From the NCBI RefSeq assembly GCF_012027395.1, contig NZ_SNUJ01000001.1:434001-498000 (forward strand): 64,000 bases of DNA, in the 5' to 3' direction. A program made the position numbers and the translations under genes. Position 1 is the first letter of the stretch; each line of letters starts with the position of its first letter. Source of the stretch: Thermococcus sp. LS1. GTDB lineage: Archaea > Methanobacteriota_B > Thermococci > Thermococcales > Thermococcaceae. The notes under the pieces were generated by a model, which saw only the letters and a list, made by a program, of their open reading frames with translations, did not search any database and had not been told where the DNA came from. Positions 54,240 through 64,000 of the stretch are shown here, piece by piece.

Positions 54240-56023
54240 ATGCGGAGGGCATCGCTTCTGGTCCCTCTTGTGGTCTTCATGGTCATAGTGAGCGGCTGTC
54301 TCGGCGGTGGGAATACCCCGACTAGCACGCCTTCGAGTGCTTCTTCACCCGCGCTTGAAACCACTTCAACGACTTCCGTGGAGCAGGTTCCCCCTGTGAA
54401 GTTCCTCTATCCTGAGGAGCCAAAGGTCGTTAATCTGAGCTATGGGGAAGTCCAGGGATTTTTCGTGGAGAAATATGCCAAAGTTCCATACTCCCAGCAT
54501 GGCAACATAACAGTCAACTACACCAACGGCGTCTTCAGGGGAAGATACGAGTTTGTTCTCACCAATTTCACCTCAAGGACACTTTATCTGGCACTTCTCG
54601 TCACCCCAAACGGCCCCCTAACCCTCAACATTACCATTGAGGGCGTTCCGCTTGAGCTTTCCCGTATGAACGTTTACCGGTGGATTGATGATGAGGGCTT
54701 TGGTGTTGGGTTTTACGCGGTCAACGTTTCGACGAACTTCACCACCCTAAAAGGCGTTGTCACCTACGATTTCCGCTACCTCGAAAATAAGGACTATATA
54801 CGCCAGATGTGGGAGCGTGACGTTCTCATTGGAACGGACTTCTCTTGGTGGGAGTTTGCGTCGAAGAACGCGACTATTACTGTCACCCCCATCTGCCCAA
54901 AGACACTGTTTTCGTGCTCTTTGACTACGGAGTCGTCCGCAATGGTTCAAAGGTGGTCTACACTTCACCATTATACCCCCACCTCGGTTTCTCGCTTTAT
55001 CTCCAGAACCTCGGCTGGAAGGAGCTGTCGGTTAATGGCGTCAACGTGACGGTTTACTATTCGGGGAGCTGCTACAGCGAGGAGGGTCTAAACCTCGTCC
55101 AGAAGGAGCTTGAGTTCGCCTTTGGGCTGTACACGAACATTACTGGAATCAGACCGGTTGAGCGGTTCGACGTGGTCTTTGTCCCAGGATTTTTCTACCG
55201 TTCAAGGGAGATATTTGGGGAGATGGCCAAGGGTCTTGACGTGAAGGGAACGTTCCTCGTGGACTGTCCGGTGGATATGGAGGATTCCGCAACCAACTAT
55301 GCCTCCCTGTTCTTCCACGAGCTGGCCCACGAGTGGTTCGTCCACTACGCAAGCTTCCATCGCTTCAACGAGGCCTTTGCCGAGTTCATGAGGTTTGAGG
55401 CCTATTCCCGTTGGAACCCCGAGGGATTCCCCGCATGGGCAAACAATAGGGAGAGAAGGGCGATAATGGAATCCGGAAACTTCACCTACTACCAGGCCAT
55501 GAACGCTTCGATTCCCTACTGGAAGGTGCATTCCGTCCTCTATTACAAGGGTGCCTTCATACTACGCTCTCTCCGCTTTGTCCTTGGAAATGAAACGTTC
55601 AATGAGATTCTCCACGAGGCGCTAACGGAGTGCCACGGTTCTTACTGCACCGTCCAGGACTTCCAGCGTATAGCCGAGAACGTCTCCGGCGAAGACCTCG
55701 ATTGGTTCTTCAGCGAGTGGTTTAACTCGACGCTGCTGCCGGACTACACGGTTGAGAACCTCACGGTGGCCAATGAGAGCGGCTCGTACAGGCTCATCTT
55801 TAAGCTCGTTGACAGGAACAACTTCACGATGCCCGTTTACGTTAGAATAGTCACGGAAAACGGCAGGTTCGTGGATAAGACGGTCTGGGTGGAAAATGGC
55901 CTCGGGAGCGTTGATGTCACCCTGGAAGCTAAGCCAACGACGATAATAATCGACCCCGACGAATGGATGGCCAACGTGAACAGGGAGTTCGATATCAATG
56001 GCATCGCTGTGAAGGTCAACTGA
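54240..56023 (+). pseudogene. M1-like metallopeptidase lipoprotein, frameshifted
   Basis: Starts with a lipoprotein signal (VSGC lipobox, Cys about 20) and Thr/Ser-rich linker. The frame from 54240 runs out of register at a C5 tract (54886-54890) and stops at 55049; the second frame carries on to 56023. Joined with one base change it would be about 594 residues, collinear with the intact paralogue that follows. Gluzincin motif HELAHEW, with the Glu of FNEAFAEF only 13 residues after the second His. So it is either a recent pseudogene or an intact gene with a sequence error. Probably an extracellular, membrane-anchored aminopeptidase. Confidence 0.75.
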
Positions 56024-56032
56024 GGGGATAAT

Positions 56033-57748
56033 ATGAAACGCCTCCTCACTTTTCTCCTCGTTTTTATGGTTCTTGCGAGCGGCTGTCTCGGGGAAAGCGG
56101 CACGTCAACGAGCACTTCCAGCCTTACCCCTTCCAGTAGAGCCTCCAATTTCGCGGTGCTATATCCAGAAAATCCTAGGGTCGAAAACCTGACACCCGTG
56201 AGCGACGATCCCCTGTGGGATGAGCTCATCTCATCAACCTTGGTTCAGCGCGGCAACCTGAGCATTGAGTACGATGGGGAACTGATACGCGGGCGCTACG
56301 ACTTCGTGCTGAGCAATCTCTCGGAGAAGGTGATTTATTTCATGCTCTCCCACCTCAACGACAACTCGGGCTTCCTGAGGGTCAACCTCACGATTGAAGG
56401 CGTCCCCATTGACTTCTCACGGCTTGACGAGCACAGGATAGTTGAGAAGCACGGCTATCTGTCCATTTACGCGGTGAGGTTCAACTCCTCGGGGGAAACC
56501 CTTCGCGGGGAGCTCACCTACGTGCTGAACTACAGCGCCTTCGTGGAATTAACCTACCACTACATCGGCTCACCGCTTACCTGGTGGGAGATAAACGCGG
56601 TTTCCACCGGTCTGAACCTCTCGTACTCCCTGCCCGATGGATACACCCTTGTAGTACCGGGCTACGGCTTCTTCAACTCCACCGGCCGGCTCAGCGGCCC
56701 TAAGCTCCCCTATGCCCTCGGTGAGGCGTTTATTTATCATTGGGGCATCGTTACCGAGGACTTCACAACGGCCGGCATCGAAGTTACGGCCTACATTCCG
56801 CATGAGAAGTACGACCCGGTTATCTGGCGGAAGATGGAGCGCTTAATAGCACTCTCCCTCGGACTGTACATCAACGTCACCGGCGTTGCACCGCTTGAGA
56901 ATTTATCTGTGGTGTTTGAGCCCTACTACAACATCGGGCACGGCATGGAGATGCCGGGGGTCAATTCGGTCGTTCTGGGTGCCAGAGAGGGTTTTGGCGA
57001 CCTCGTCTACCGCAACCCGGCACTTGTGTTCCACGAGATCGCCCACATGTGGTTCGCCGGCTACGTAAAGCTCGGCTACCTCGACGAGAGCTTCGCCACT
57101 TACTTCCAGATGCTTGCCACCACCCACTACGCGCCTGCGAGCTACACTACCGTATTTGACCGCATAGAGGACTTCGTTGCCGAATACGGCACATCCAGAC
57201 CGATTTACGAAGCGATTAGGATCAACAACCCCAAGGCTTACTGGGCCGAGGACTTCATCCCCGTGGTGTACTACAAGGGCGCTTTCGTATTTCGCTCGCT
57301 CAGGTTCGTGCTCGGAGACGAGGTTTTCTTTGAAGGGTTGAGAAAAATACTTCACGACTGTCACGGAGCAACCTGCGATTTTGCCGATGTCCAGAGGGCC
57401 TTTGAAGGGGCCTCGGGCAGGAACCTAAACTGGTTCTTCGGCGAATGGTTCAACAGAACGGAACTGCCCGACTACACCATCGAAAACCTCTCGGTTGACA
57501 ACGAGAGCGGCAGCTACAACCTGACCTTCAGGCTGATTGATGCAAACAACTTCACAATGCCGGTAGAGCTTAGAATAGTCATGGAGAACGGCAGGTTCAT
57601 GGACACGGTCGTTTGGGTCAACGGTACCGCCGAAGTGTCCATAACCCTCGAAGCCAGGCCAATCATAATTATTGTTGACCTCGAGGAATGGGTGGCAAAC
57701 GTGAACAAGAAGTTTGAAATTGACTGGGTTGAGGTGAAGGTCAACTGA
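56033..57748 (+). CDS. M1-like metallopeptidase lipoprotein
   Basis: 571 residues. Lipoprotein signal with lipobox ASGC (Cys 18), Thr/Ser linker, an N-terminal beta domain of M1 type (about 45-190), then the gluzincin domain with HEIAHMW (about 335) and the zinc-binding Glu in YLDESFATYF. The spacing HEXXH-13-E is shorter than the usual 18 of M1 aminopeptidases. A C-terminal beta domain follows (about 485-571). It starts 9 bp after the frameshifted paralogue, a tandem duplication with divergence to perhaps 40% identity by eye. Likely role: peptide degradation outside the cell, supplying the peptide transporter nearby. Confidence 0.82.
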   Translation: MKRLLTFLLVFMVLASGCLGESGTSTSTSSLTPSSRASNFAVLYPENPRVENLTPVSDDPLWDELISSTLVQRGNLSIEYDGELIRGRYDFVLSNLSEKVIYFMLSHLNDNSGFLRVNLTIEGVPIDFSRLDEHRIVEKHGYLSIYAVRFNSSGETLRGELTYVLNYSAFVELTYHYIGSPLTWWEINAVSTGLNLSYSLPDGYTLVVPGYGFFNSTGRLSGPKLPYALGEAFIYHWGIVTEDFTTAGIEVTAYIPHEKYDPVIWRKMERLIALSLGLYINVTGVAPLENLSVVFEPYYNIGHGMEMPGVNSVVLGAREGFGDLVYRNPALVFHEIAHMWFAGYVKLGYLDESFATYFQMLATTHYAPASYTTVFDRIEDFVAEYGTSRPIYEAIRINNPKAYWAEDFIPVVYYKGAFVFRSLRFVLGDEVFFEGLRKILHDCHGATCDFADVQRAFEGASGRNLNWFFGEWFNRTELPDYTIENLSVDNESGSYNLTFRLIDANNFTMPVELRIVMENGRFMDTVVWVNGTAEVSITLEARPIIIIVDLEEWVANVNKKFEIDWVEVKVN

Positions 57749-57811
57749 ACTTTCTCTTTTTTCTGCGTAGGGTTATAAACCCTTGAAAAGTAGGTCTTCT
57801 GGTGGTTTTCA

Positions 57812-58495
57812 ATGTCCCTAATTAGACTCCCCTTTCGTGACACCTATTACGAGATCAGGCCGACCAAGATAATAGCGCTCGCCAAGAACTACGCGGAGCA
57901 CGCTAAGGAAATGGAGAGCGACGTCCCTGAAAGGCCAGTCTTCTTCCTAAAGCCGCCCTCGGCTCTAATCGGTCCCAACTCAACGATAGTCCTCCCACGG
58001 ATGAGCAAGCGCGTTGACCACGAGGTCGAGCTTGCTGTGATAATTGGTAAGCGCGCGAAGAACGTCCCTGCGAAGAAGGCGATGGACTACGTCCTTGGCT
58101 ACACAATACTGCTCGACATTACGGCGAGAGATTTGCAGGCGGAAGCAAGGAAAAGCGGCATGCCGTGGACCCTCTCGAAGGGCTTCGATACATTCGCACC
58201 GGTCGGGCCTAGAGTTGTGGACAAGCGCGAGCTTGACATCAGTGACCTTGAAATCGGTCTGAAGGTAAACGGCGAGCTTAGACAGCTCGGCAGAACGAGT
58301 GAGATGGTCTTTAAAGTTCCCGAGCTGATAGAGTACATAAGCTCAATAATGATGCTGGAGCCGGGCGATATCATCGCCACCGGCACCCCCGCAGGCGTCG
58401 GTCCGCTCAGGCACGGCGACAGGATTGAGGCGTGGATAGAGGGTATCGGGACTTTAGAGGAGGACGTTATAGCGGAGAGCTCGATACTCTGCTGA
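57812..58495 (+). CDS. fumarylacetoacetate hydrolase-family protein
   Basis: 227 residues, the single-domain FAH type (2-hydroxyhepta-diene-dioate isomerase/acylpyruvase-like). Metal ligands are visible in DHEVELAVIIGK (two Glu, about 70-76) and TILLDITARDLQ (Asp, about 101-108); KGFDTFAPVGP (about 125-135) and ATGTPAGVG (about 190-198) are standard. These enzymes hydrolyse or decarboxylate acylpyruvates and oxaloacetate; the substrate is not predictable. It has its own TATA (TTATAAAC, near 57772) and GGTGG before ATG 57812. Confidence 0.9.
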   Translation: MSLIRLPFRDTYYEIRPTKIIALAKNYAEHAKEMESDVPERPVFFLKPPSALIGPNSTIVLPRMSKRVDHEVELAVIIGKRAKNVPAKKAMDYVLGYTILLDITARDLQAEARKSGMPWTLSKGFDTFAPVGPRVVDKRELDISDLEIGLKVNGELRQLGRTSEMVFKVPELIEYISSIMMLEPGDIIATGTPAGVGPLRHGDRIEAWIEGIGTLEEDVIAESSILC

Positions 58496-58541
58496 GAAAC
58501 TTTTTAAAGTTTTTCTTTCATAACTCTCTTCGGTGGTGTGG

Positions 58542-58898
58542 ATGAGGCGCCTTGCTGTTTTCCTCGTTGTGCTCTTGGTTCTCTCTGCCGGCTGCGTTGA
58601 GACCAAATTCGCTTACAGCAAGGCGAAGTTCTTGGGTTCTGGAGAAACTCTGGAGTACGTCTTTGCTGGCCCCTCTAACCTAACGGTGAAGATTGACTCC
58701 GACATTCCAGTAGATGTGAAGATAGTATCAAACGACGGCGAAGTTTTGAAGGACTTTGGAGAAACCCATCATATAGACACGGTGATTGAGTTGCCCAAAG
58801 GAAAGTGGAAGCTCACCATACACAAACCGAACGACAAAAAAGCCGTTCTGAGTATGACACTGAGGGTAATAAGTCGACTTTCATTCGTTTTCTTTTGA
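58542..58898 (+). CDS. small lipoprotein, unknown
   Basis: 118 residues from ATG 58542 (GGTGGTGTGG upstream; the GTG at 58533 is part of this site). Signal peptide with lipobox SAGC (Cys about 18) and a compact beta-rich domain of about 95 residues (AYSKAKFLGSGETLEYVF, LTVKIDSDIPVDVKIVSND, GKWKLTIHKP), similar in pattern to small emp24/GOLD-like or pre-peptidase C-terminal domains. Transcribed alone from TTTTTAAAG near 58501. Confidence 0.65.
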   Translation: MRRLAVFLVVLLVLSAGCVETKFAYSKAKFLGSGETLEYVFAGPSNLTVKIDSDIPVDVKIVSNDGEVLKDFGETHHIDTVIELPKGKWKLTIHKPNDKKAVLSMTLRVISRLSFVFF

Positions 58899-59219
58899 AT
58901 TTCTTCTAAGTTACTTTCGAGTTATCTTCTCCAACGGGTCATCGTTCGTTTTGTTTCATCTGTCCTCAAAGATTCTTCGATACTGTAATGACGTAATGTG
59001 CGCTGGTGTCCATTTGAACATGCTGCTGATGAATCCTTATTCATGAAATATCAAAAACCTCCATAAAGGCTTAATTTGGCTGTTTGTTGGTTTTAAATTC
59101 CCGTTCTTGAATTTTAACGTCCTAACAAACTTTATATCCTAAAAAAAGCAATACCTATGCCCTAAGCTTTCCATACCAATGTGGACATGAGTGCTCATAA
59201 CTGTGCAGGGGGTTGAGAA
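58899..59219. promoter_or_regulatory. intergenic region and long leader of the OPT transporter
   Basis: 320 bp. It holds an inverted repeat ATGAAT-CCTT-ATTCAT (59029-59044), the 17-mer shared with the ArsR promoter (59110-59126), a TATA (TTTATATCC, 59131-59139) and a leader of about 60 nt. The leader has three tiny ORFs: ATG-CCC-TAA at 59157, MWT at 59179-59190 and MSAHNCAGG at 59187-59216, the last ending on the GGGGG ribosome binding site of the transporter. Confidence 0.5.
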
Positions 59220-60932
59220 ATGGGTGAAGAAAAGGGAACCTATCGCGAAGTCACGCCTGCGGCGGTAATACTTGGTGTGATCTGGGGCGCCTTCATGGCT
59301 GCGAGCTTCACCTACGCCGGAATGATTATGGGATTCACCTCCGGCGGCTCTGCAATAGCCGCTATAGTCGGCTGGGGAATCCTCAGGGGACTGCTCAAGA
59401 AGGGAACCATCGTCGAGAACAACATCGTCCAGACAATAGCCTCCGCAGTTAACATCTCGGTCTCCGGAGTCATATTCACCATACCGGCGCTCTACATAAT
59501 GGGTCTCAACGAGGAAATCAACATGCCGTATTTCTTCATTGCAACCGCGGCTGGAGCCATACTGGGAATCACCTTCATAATCCCACTGAGGAAGCAGATG
59601 ATCGAGATAGACCGCCTCAGGTTCCCGACGGGAACTGCAGTCGCTACCGTCCTCAAGACCCCGGGAAGCGGAATCGAGAAGGCCAGGCTGCTCTTCCTTG
59701 GAATGATAGTCAGTGCCGGAGTCTATCTCGTTCAGCAGTTCCCCATCCTCGGCCTTCCAGAAATAATCCCGGAGTACGTTGACCTCGGCTCTATCCTTCA
59801 CCTGCCCTCCTGGGTCAACCTCACAATAGCGCTCTCCCTTATGGTCTTCGGAATGGGACTCATAACCGGAAGGAATGGTCTCATAGTCCTTGCTGGTGGA
59901 GTGCTCTCCTACTACATTATCACCCCACTCGTCAAGGCCCTTGGATGGATTCCAAGTGATGTCACCGACGGTGCGATAAGCTCCTTCGTCTACGCCAACA
60001 TGACAAGGCCCCTCGGTATCGGAATGCTCCTTGGAGGCTCCATAGCTGGTCTCATACTCTCGCTTCCAGTCATAGTCGTTGCCATCAAGAGCATTGCGGG
60101 AGCCAGCAAGCTGGGCTCAAGGGCTAGGAACGAGGAGCTGCCGATAAGCTACCTCTACGCTGGAATCGCCCTGGCGTTCCTCCTTCTGCTGGTGACAACC
60201 TACCAGCTTGGAGACCTCGGCCTGGGCAGGAGCCTGCTCACGGCCCTCGTCGGCGTCGTGTGGATTTTCGTCGCGTCGCTCCTCGTTGCAATGTCCACTG
60301 GAATGACCGACTGGAGCCCGGTTTCCGGCCTCTCGCTCGTGTCGGTCATGATACTCCTCTACCTGACCGGCAAGAACGTCCCGCTCACGATACTCCTTGG
60401 CGCCACCGTCGGAGTCGCCATCTCCGGAGCGGCTGACATGATGCAGGACCTCAAGACGGGCCACCTCGTAGGAGGCATCCCATCAAAGCAGCAGAAGGTC
60501 GAGCTCCTCACCGCCTGGATAGGGCCGATAATAGCCCTGACCGTCGTCGGTCTCATCTGGAAGGCCTACGGAATAGGAAACGAGATGGTTCCGGCGCCGC
60601 AGGCAATGGCCCTCAAGTCGATGGTCGAGGCCATCCTCGGAGGAAATGTCCCGGTGGACAAGTTCATCGCCGGTGGAATCCTCGGCTTCGCCCTTTCGAT
60701 GAGCGGCATTCCAGGACTTGGAGTCCTCGTTGGACTCTCGATGTACCTGCCGATGCTCTACATCATTCCCTACGGAATAGGCTGTATCGTCCACGAGGTC
60801 GCCAAGAGGAAGAAGGGACACGAGTTCATTACGGAGAAGGTCCTCCCGGTTGCGGCAGGTCTGATGGTAGGAGAGGCCGCGATGACCCTCCTGTTCGCGG
60901 TCCTCACCGTGCTGGGAGTCCTTCACCCATGA
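59220..60932 (+). CDS. OPT-family oligopeptide transporter
   Basis: 570 residues with about 14-16 membrane segments. Family features: TPAAVILGVIWGAFMAASFTYAGMIMGFTSGGSA at the start, PLRKQMIEIDRLRFPTGTA (about 123-141) and SAADMMQDLKTGHLVGG-type loop (GAADMMQDLKTGHLVGGIP, about 402-420). OPT carriers import small peptides with protons or Na+. Physiologically it fits the neighbouring extracellular peptidases. It starts at ATG 59220 with GGGGG upstream and shares its transcript with the next gene. Confidence 0.93.
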   Translation: MGEEKGTYREVTPAAVILGVIWGAFMAASFTYAGMIMGFTSGGSAIAAIVGWGILRGLLKKGTIVENNIVQTIASAVNISVSGVIFTIPALYIMGLNEEINMPYFFIATAAGAILGITFIIPLRKQMIEIDRLRFPTGTAVATVLKTPGSGIEKARLLFLGMIVSAGVYLVQQFPILGLPEIIPEYVDLGSILHLPSWVNLTIALSLMVFGMGLITGRNGLIVLAGGVLSYYIITPLVKALGWIPSDVTDGAISSFVYANMTRPLGIGMLLGGSIAGLILSLPVIVVAIKSIAGASKLGSRARNEELPISYLYAGIALAFLLLLVTTYQLGDLGLGRSLLTALVGVVWIFVASLLVAMSTGMTDWSPVSGLSLVSVMILLYLTGKNVPLTILLGATVGVAISGAADMMQDLKTGHLVGGIPSKQQKVELLTAWIGPIIALTVVGLIWKAYGIGNEMVPAPQAMALKSMVEAILGGNVPVDKFIAGGILGFALSMSGIPGLGVLVGLSMYLPMLYIIPYGIGCIVHEVAKRKKGHEFITEKVLPVAAGLMVGEAAMTLLFAVLTVLGVLHP

Positions 60933-60942
60933 GGTGATGGAA

Positions 60943-61455
60943 ATGAAGAAGCTCATAGGCAACGTCATACTCACCATTGGACTCGTTGGGGGAGCTATCA
61001 CGGCTGCCAGGATACCGCCGATGTGGAGTGGCTTGGCGGTTTCGCTCGGTGTCATGGCCGTTGGCATAGTCCTGAGAAGACAGGGTGCCAAAGAGGAGCT
61101 CCACAGAGCTGCCCAGAGCGGAACCGGCGGCGTCAAGGAGCTTGAAAGGCTCCTCACCGAGAGTCTCGCAAGGCTCGAGGCCATAATGGACGTCCCAAGG
61201 GAGAAGGTTCTCAGTGAACTCACCGCCGTACTGGAGGAGCTCGAAGAGTTCGCAGAGAAGGCCCAGCCTCTCAGGATAGAGGGCCTCATGACCTATGGAA
61301 CCATAATGACAGTCTTCAGCAGGGGCGAAAGGGCCCTTAACAGAGCCTGGAGCGCCTTCGCCGACGGCTATGAGGAAGAGGGAAGAAAGTACCTGCGCTT
61401 TGGCTACGAGGATCTGAAGGAGACCCTCCAGGCCATCAAGGGCCTGAGGGTCTGA
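60943..61455 (+). CDS. membrane-anchored helical protein partnered with OPT transporter
   Basis: 170 residues from ATG 60943 (GAGGTGATGG upstream; GTG 60934 and ATG 60937 are in frame but lie in the binding site). Two membrane segments (about 3-18 and 24-42), then a cytosolic helical bundle of about 120 residues rich in Glu/Arg/Leu. It follows the transporter gene by 10 bp. No family recognised; a regulatory or stabilising subunit of the transporter is possible. Confidence 0.7.
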   Translation: MKKLIGNVILTIGLVGGAITAARIPPMWSGLAVSLGVMAVGIVLRRQGAKEELHRAAQSGTGGVKELERLLTESLARLEAIMDVPREKVLSELTAVLEELEEFAEKAQPLRIEGLMTYGTIMTVFSRGERALNRAWSAFADGYEEEGRKYLRFGYEDLKETLQAIKGLRV

Positions 61456-61550
61456 CTCTCTTTCCCCTTCTTCTTAGCTGTTATTTATGCCCTTTTTTGG
61501 GAGCGAGAAGCTGTTGGCTGGCTTTAGCCCTTTAGGAAGATTAGGGATAG

Positions 61551-62651
<1,101 letters not shown>

Positions 62652-62654
62652 TCA

Positions 62655-63728
62655 TCACTCCATTATCACAACGACACCTTTCCACTTCTTCCCGAAGCAC
62701 TCACTCGCAAGGACATGCTTTCCGGTGAGCTTTTCGAGGAGCTTTATTCCGCCGTCGCACTTCTTGAAGCCCGTCGCAATGCCGACGGTGAACCCCTCAA
62801 TTTCCCGTATTCCAACCCGCTTCGTGTTGTCAAGCTTTTCCCTCAGCTCTTCGCCGTATTTCCAGAGTATCCTCCTTGGGTCGAGGAGCAGATCCTTCTC
62901 GATGCCGTCAAGAACATCTTCGAAGTCCCAGACGAACTCTTGGCCTTTCTCCTCTTCCTTTCCGAAGAGGGTGAACCTTCCGGTCTGCCACTCGCGGAGG
63001 AGCCAGCGAGCCGTTTCCTCAAGGTCAACCTCGCCGCCCTTCCTGATTATGCCCTTGCGCTTTCCTATATCCCTAAGGATGTCTTCTTCGCTGGAAAAGT
63101 CTTTAATGCCAAACTTTCCCGTTAGCGCCTCCTTTCTCGTCTCCAGGATTCTGCCGATGAGCTTCAGTGCCGGCTTAACGGGTTCCTCTATCTTGTCTGC
63201 GGGAAAGCCCCCTTTGATAACGAGCTCGTCGAAGTCGTCTATGGGAACCACTCCGGGGCTGTCGAGGAGCCATATCTTTTTGCTCAGCCTTATGAGCTGT
63301 TTTCCCTTTGTGTAGCCAGGAATAGGGGCTGTTCCTACGGCCTTCTTGCCCTTCAGCGTGTTGATTATCGTGCTCTTGCCGACGTTAGGATAGCCTATGA
63401 GGGCCACCTTGACTTTATCCTGCTCGTCCAGCAGGCCCTTTGCGAGCTTTTTGATTTCCCTCCTTAAAATTCCTGTTCCCTTCCTCTCGCGGGCGGAGAT
63501 AAAAACGACCGGAATCTCGCTCTTTCTCTTATATTCCTCGGCCCACTCCTTGGGCACGAGGTCGGCCTTGTTCATGACTATAAGGAGCGGCTTTCCCTCC
63601 TCCTGAACGAGTCTCTCCAGTTTTCTGTTCCTCGTTCCTATAGGGTCTCGCGCGTCAACTACCTCGACGATGATATCAGCCTCGTCAATTACCTCTCTCA
63701 CAACTCGCCAAGCTTTTCTCTGCTTCAT
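62655..63728 (-). CDS. circularly permuted GTPase (YlqF/Nug1-like)
   Basis: 357 residues. The GTP-binding motifs appear in the order G4 (NKADL, about 53), G5 (SAR, about 79), G1 (GYPNVGKST, about 113-121), G2 (T about 139), G3 (DSPG, about 156), the circular permutation typical of ribosome-assembly GTPases such as RbgA/YlqF and Nog2/Nug1. The C-terminal 180 residues are lineage-specific, with lysine-rich and helical segments. Role in large ribosomal subunit maturation is inferred. ATG 63728 follows GGTGGTGCGAG and overlaps the upstream gene by 44 bp. Confidence 0.9.
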   Translation of the reverse strand: MKQRKAWRVVREVIDEADIIVEVVDARDPIGTRNRKLERLVQEEGKPLLIVMNKADLVPKEWAEEYKRKSEIPVVFISARERKGTGILRREIKKLAKGLLDEQDKVKVALIGYPNVGKSTIINTLKGKKAVGTAPIPGYTKGKQLIRLSKKIWLLDSPGVVPIDDFDELVIKGGFPADKIEEPVKPALKLIGRILETRKEALTGKFGIKDFSSEEDILRDIGKRKGIIRKGGEVDLEETARWLLREWQTGRFTLFGKEEEKGQEFVWDFEDVLDGIEKDLLLDPRRILWKYGEELREKLDNTKRVGIREIEGFTVGIATGFKKCDGGIKLLEKLTGKHVLASECFGKKWKGVVVIME

Positions 63729-64000
63729 CTCGCACCACCGTTATCTCGAAGATTACCGTCCCTCCGTCTGTGTAGGGCGGTCCAGGATCAAGGCACTGCA
63801 CGTAGGCTTTCTCTCCCATACCAAGCCCAAGTTCTTTTGGCTTAATACCCTTTCGCAGTGCAACTATGTACGGCAGTAGCGAGGCAAGAGCATGGGTGCA
63901 CAGTGCGTCTGTCTCCTCTAGGTTGATGGTTGGGCCATCAATCACTATTTTGTCCCCAAGGCGAAAAACGGGACATTTTCCCCGAATTTCAACTACTCTA
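63685..64000 (-). CDS. TIGR04076 family protein, partial (right edge)
   Basis: The frame is open at the window edge; 104 residues are visible. It has the family pattern EIRGKCPVFRLGDKIVIDG, LCTHALASLLPYIVALRKG and CLDPGPPYTDGGTVIFEI, with three conserved Cys. TIGR04076 proteins are small, of unknown function, and sometimes fused to or beside redox and radical-SAM genes. The C-terminus overlaps the start of the GTPase gene by 44 bp. The true start lies just outside the window. Confidence 0.75.
   Translation of the reverse strand, partial: RVVEIRGKCPVFRLGDKIVIDGPTINLEETDALCTHALASLLPYIVALRKGIKPKELGLGMGEKAYVQCLDPGPPYTDGGTVIFEITVVRDEAEKSLASCERGN

Noticed and set aside
59139-59801. 220-codon minus-strand ORF opposite the OPT transporter
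   Set aside because: Shadow of the transporter's regular codon pattern; very acidic and Ser-rich translation with no motif.

Overview
The window is chromosomal DNA of a hyperthermophilic euryarchaeon of the order Thermococcales, most likely a Thermococcus. The evidence is a family-D DNA polymerase pair (DP1/DP2), RadA, Orc1/Cdc6, NucS/EndoMS with a C-terminal PIP box, CarS for archaeal lipids, ADP-forming acetyl-CoA synthetase subunits, a secreted GH13 alpha-amylase, archaeal TATA promoters with short or absent leaders, GGTG-type ribosome binding sites and Thermococcales glycolytic motifs. I cannot name the species.

Layout. 1-4965: AT-richer minus-strand accessory block of secreted and membrane proteins, including a large surface protein split by a frameshift and a decayed LEA14-like gene. 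5027-20466: carS, a GbsR/MarR regulator divergent from an RND exporter/secreted protein pair with a 26-bp palindrome on the promoter, then mostly housekeeping genes (NSUN6-type tRNA methyltransferase, nadK, kae1, flavin reductase, an orphan acyl-CoA synthetase alpha subunit). 20539-22957: coaD, tpiA under a glycolytic motif, a hairpin-rich non-coding stretch and tRNA-Gln. 23692-32342: polC (with a 171-residue mini-intein), polB, orc1 and a YbjN-like gene, all leading away from the origin. About 32337-32960: oriC, with two full inverted origin recognition boxes around an AT-rich element. 33020-39919: potassium channel, radA, a small foreign-looking cassette, nucS, DUF473, a PbaB-like proteasome factor and mtnP. 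39990-51156: MTA/SAH deaminase, macro-domain protein, ABC exporter, NAD(P)HX repair enzyme, alpha-amylase under a glycolytic motif, two ArsR-type regulators flanking DUF211, and an acetyl-CoA synthetase alpha subunit. 51349-52796: a second AT-rich secreted-protein pair. 52919-64000: trpS with a Trp-containing leader ORF, two M1-like lipoprotein peptidases in tandem, FAH-family enzyme, OPT peptide transporter, Trm14, a GTPase and a TIGR04076 gene cut by the window edge.

How it fits together. The centre is a replication/repair hub: origin, initiator, replicative polymerase, recombinase and mismatch endonuclease within 15 kb, with genes mostly co-oriented with fork movement. The outer parts hold starch/peptide catabolism and its regulation (amylase, OPT transporter, extracellular peptidases, acyl-CoA synthetases, tpi) plus lineage-specific surface proteins.

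Most interesting candidates: (a) a nine-codon ORF with two Trp codons, placed as a leaderless start in the long leader of trpS; (b) a roughly 1.7-kb cassette between radA and nucS encoding a secreted precursor whose C-terminus carries ten cysteines in a hydrophobic domain resembling halocin C8 architecture, followed by a small three-helix membrane protein; (c) perfect mini-ORB palindromes at intergenic sites far from oriC, one directly in front of orc1; (d) several homopolymer frameshifts that split otherwise intact genes and may be either sequence errors or real.
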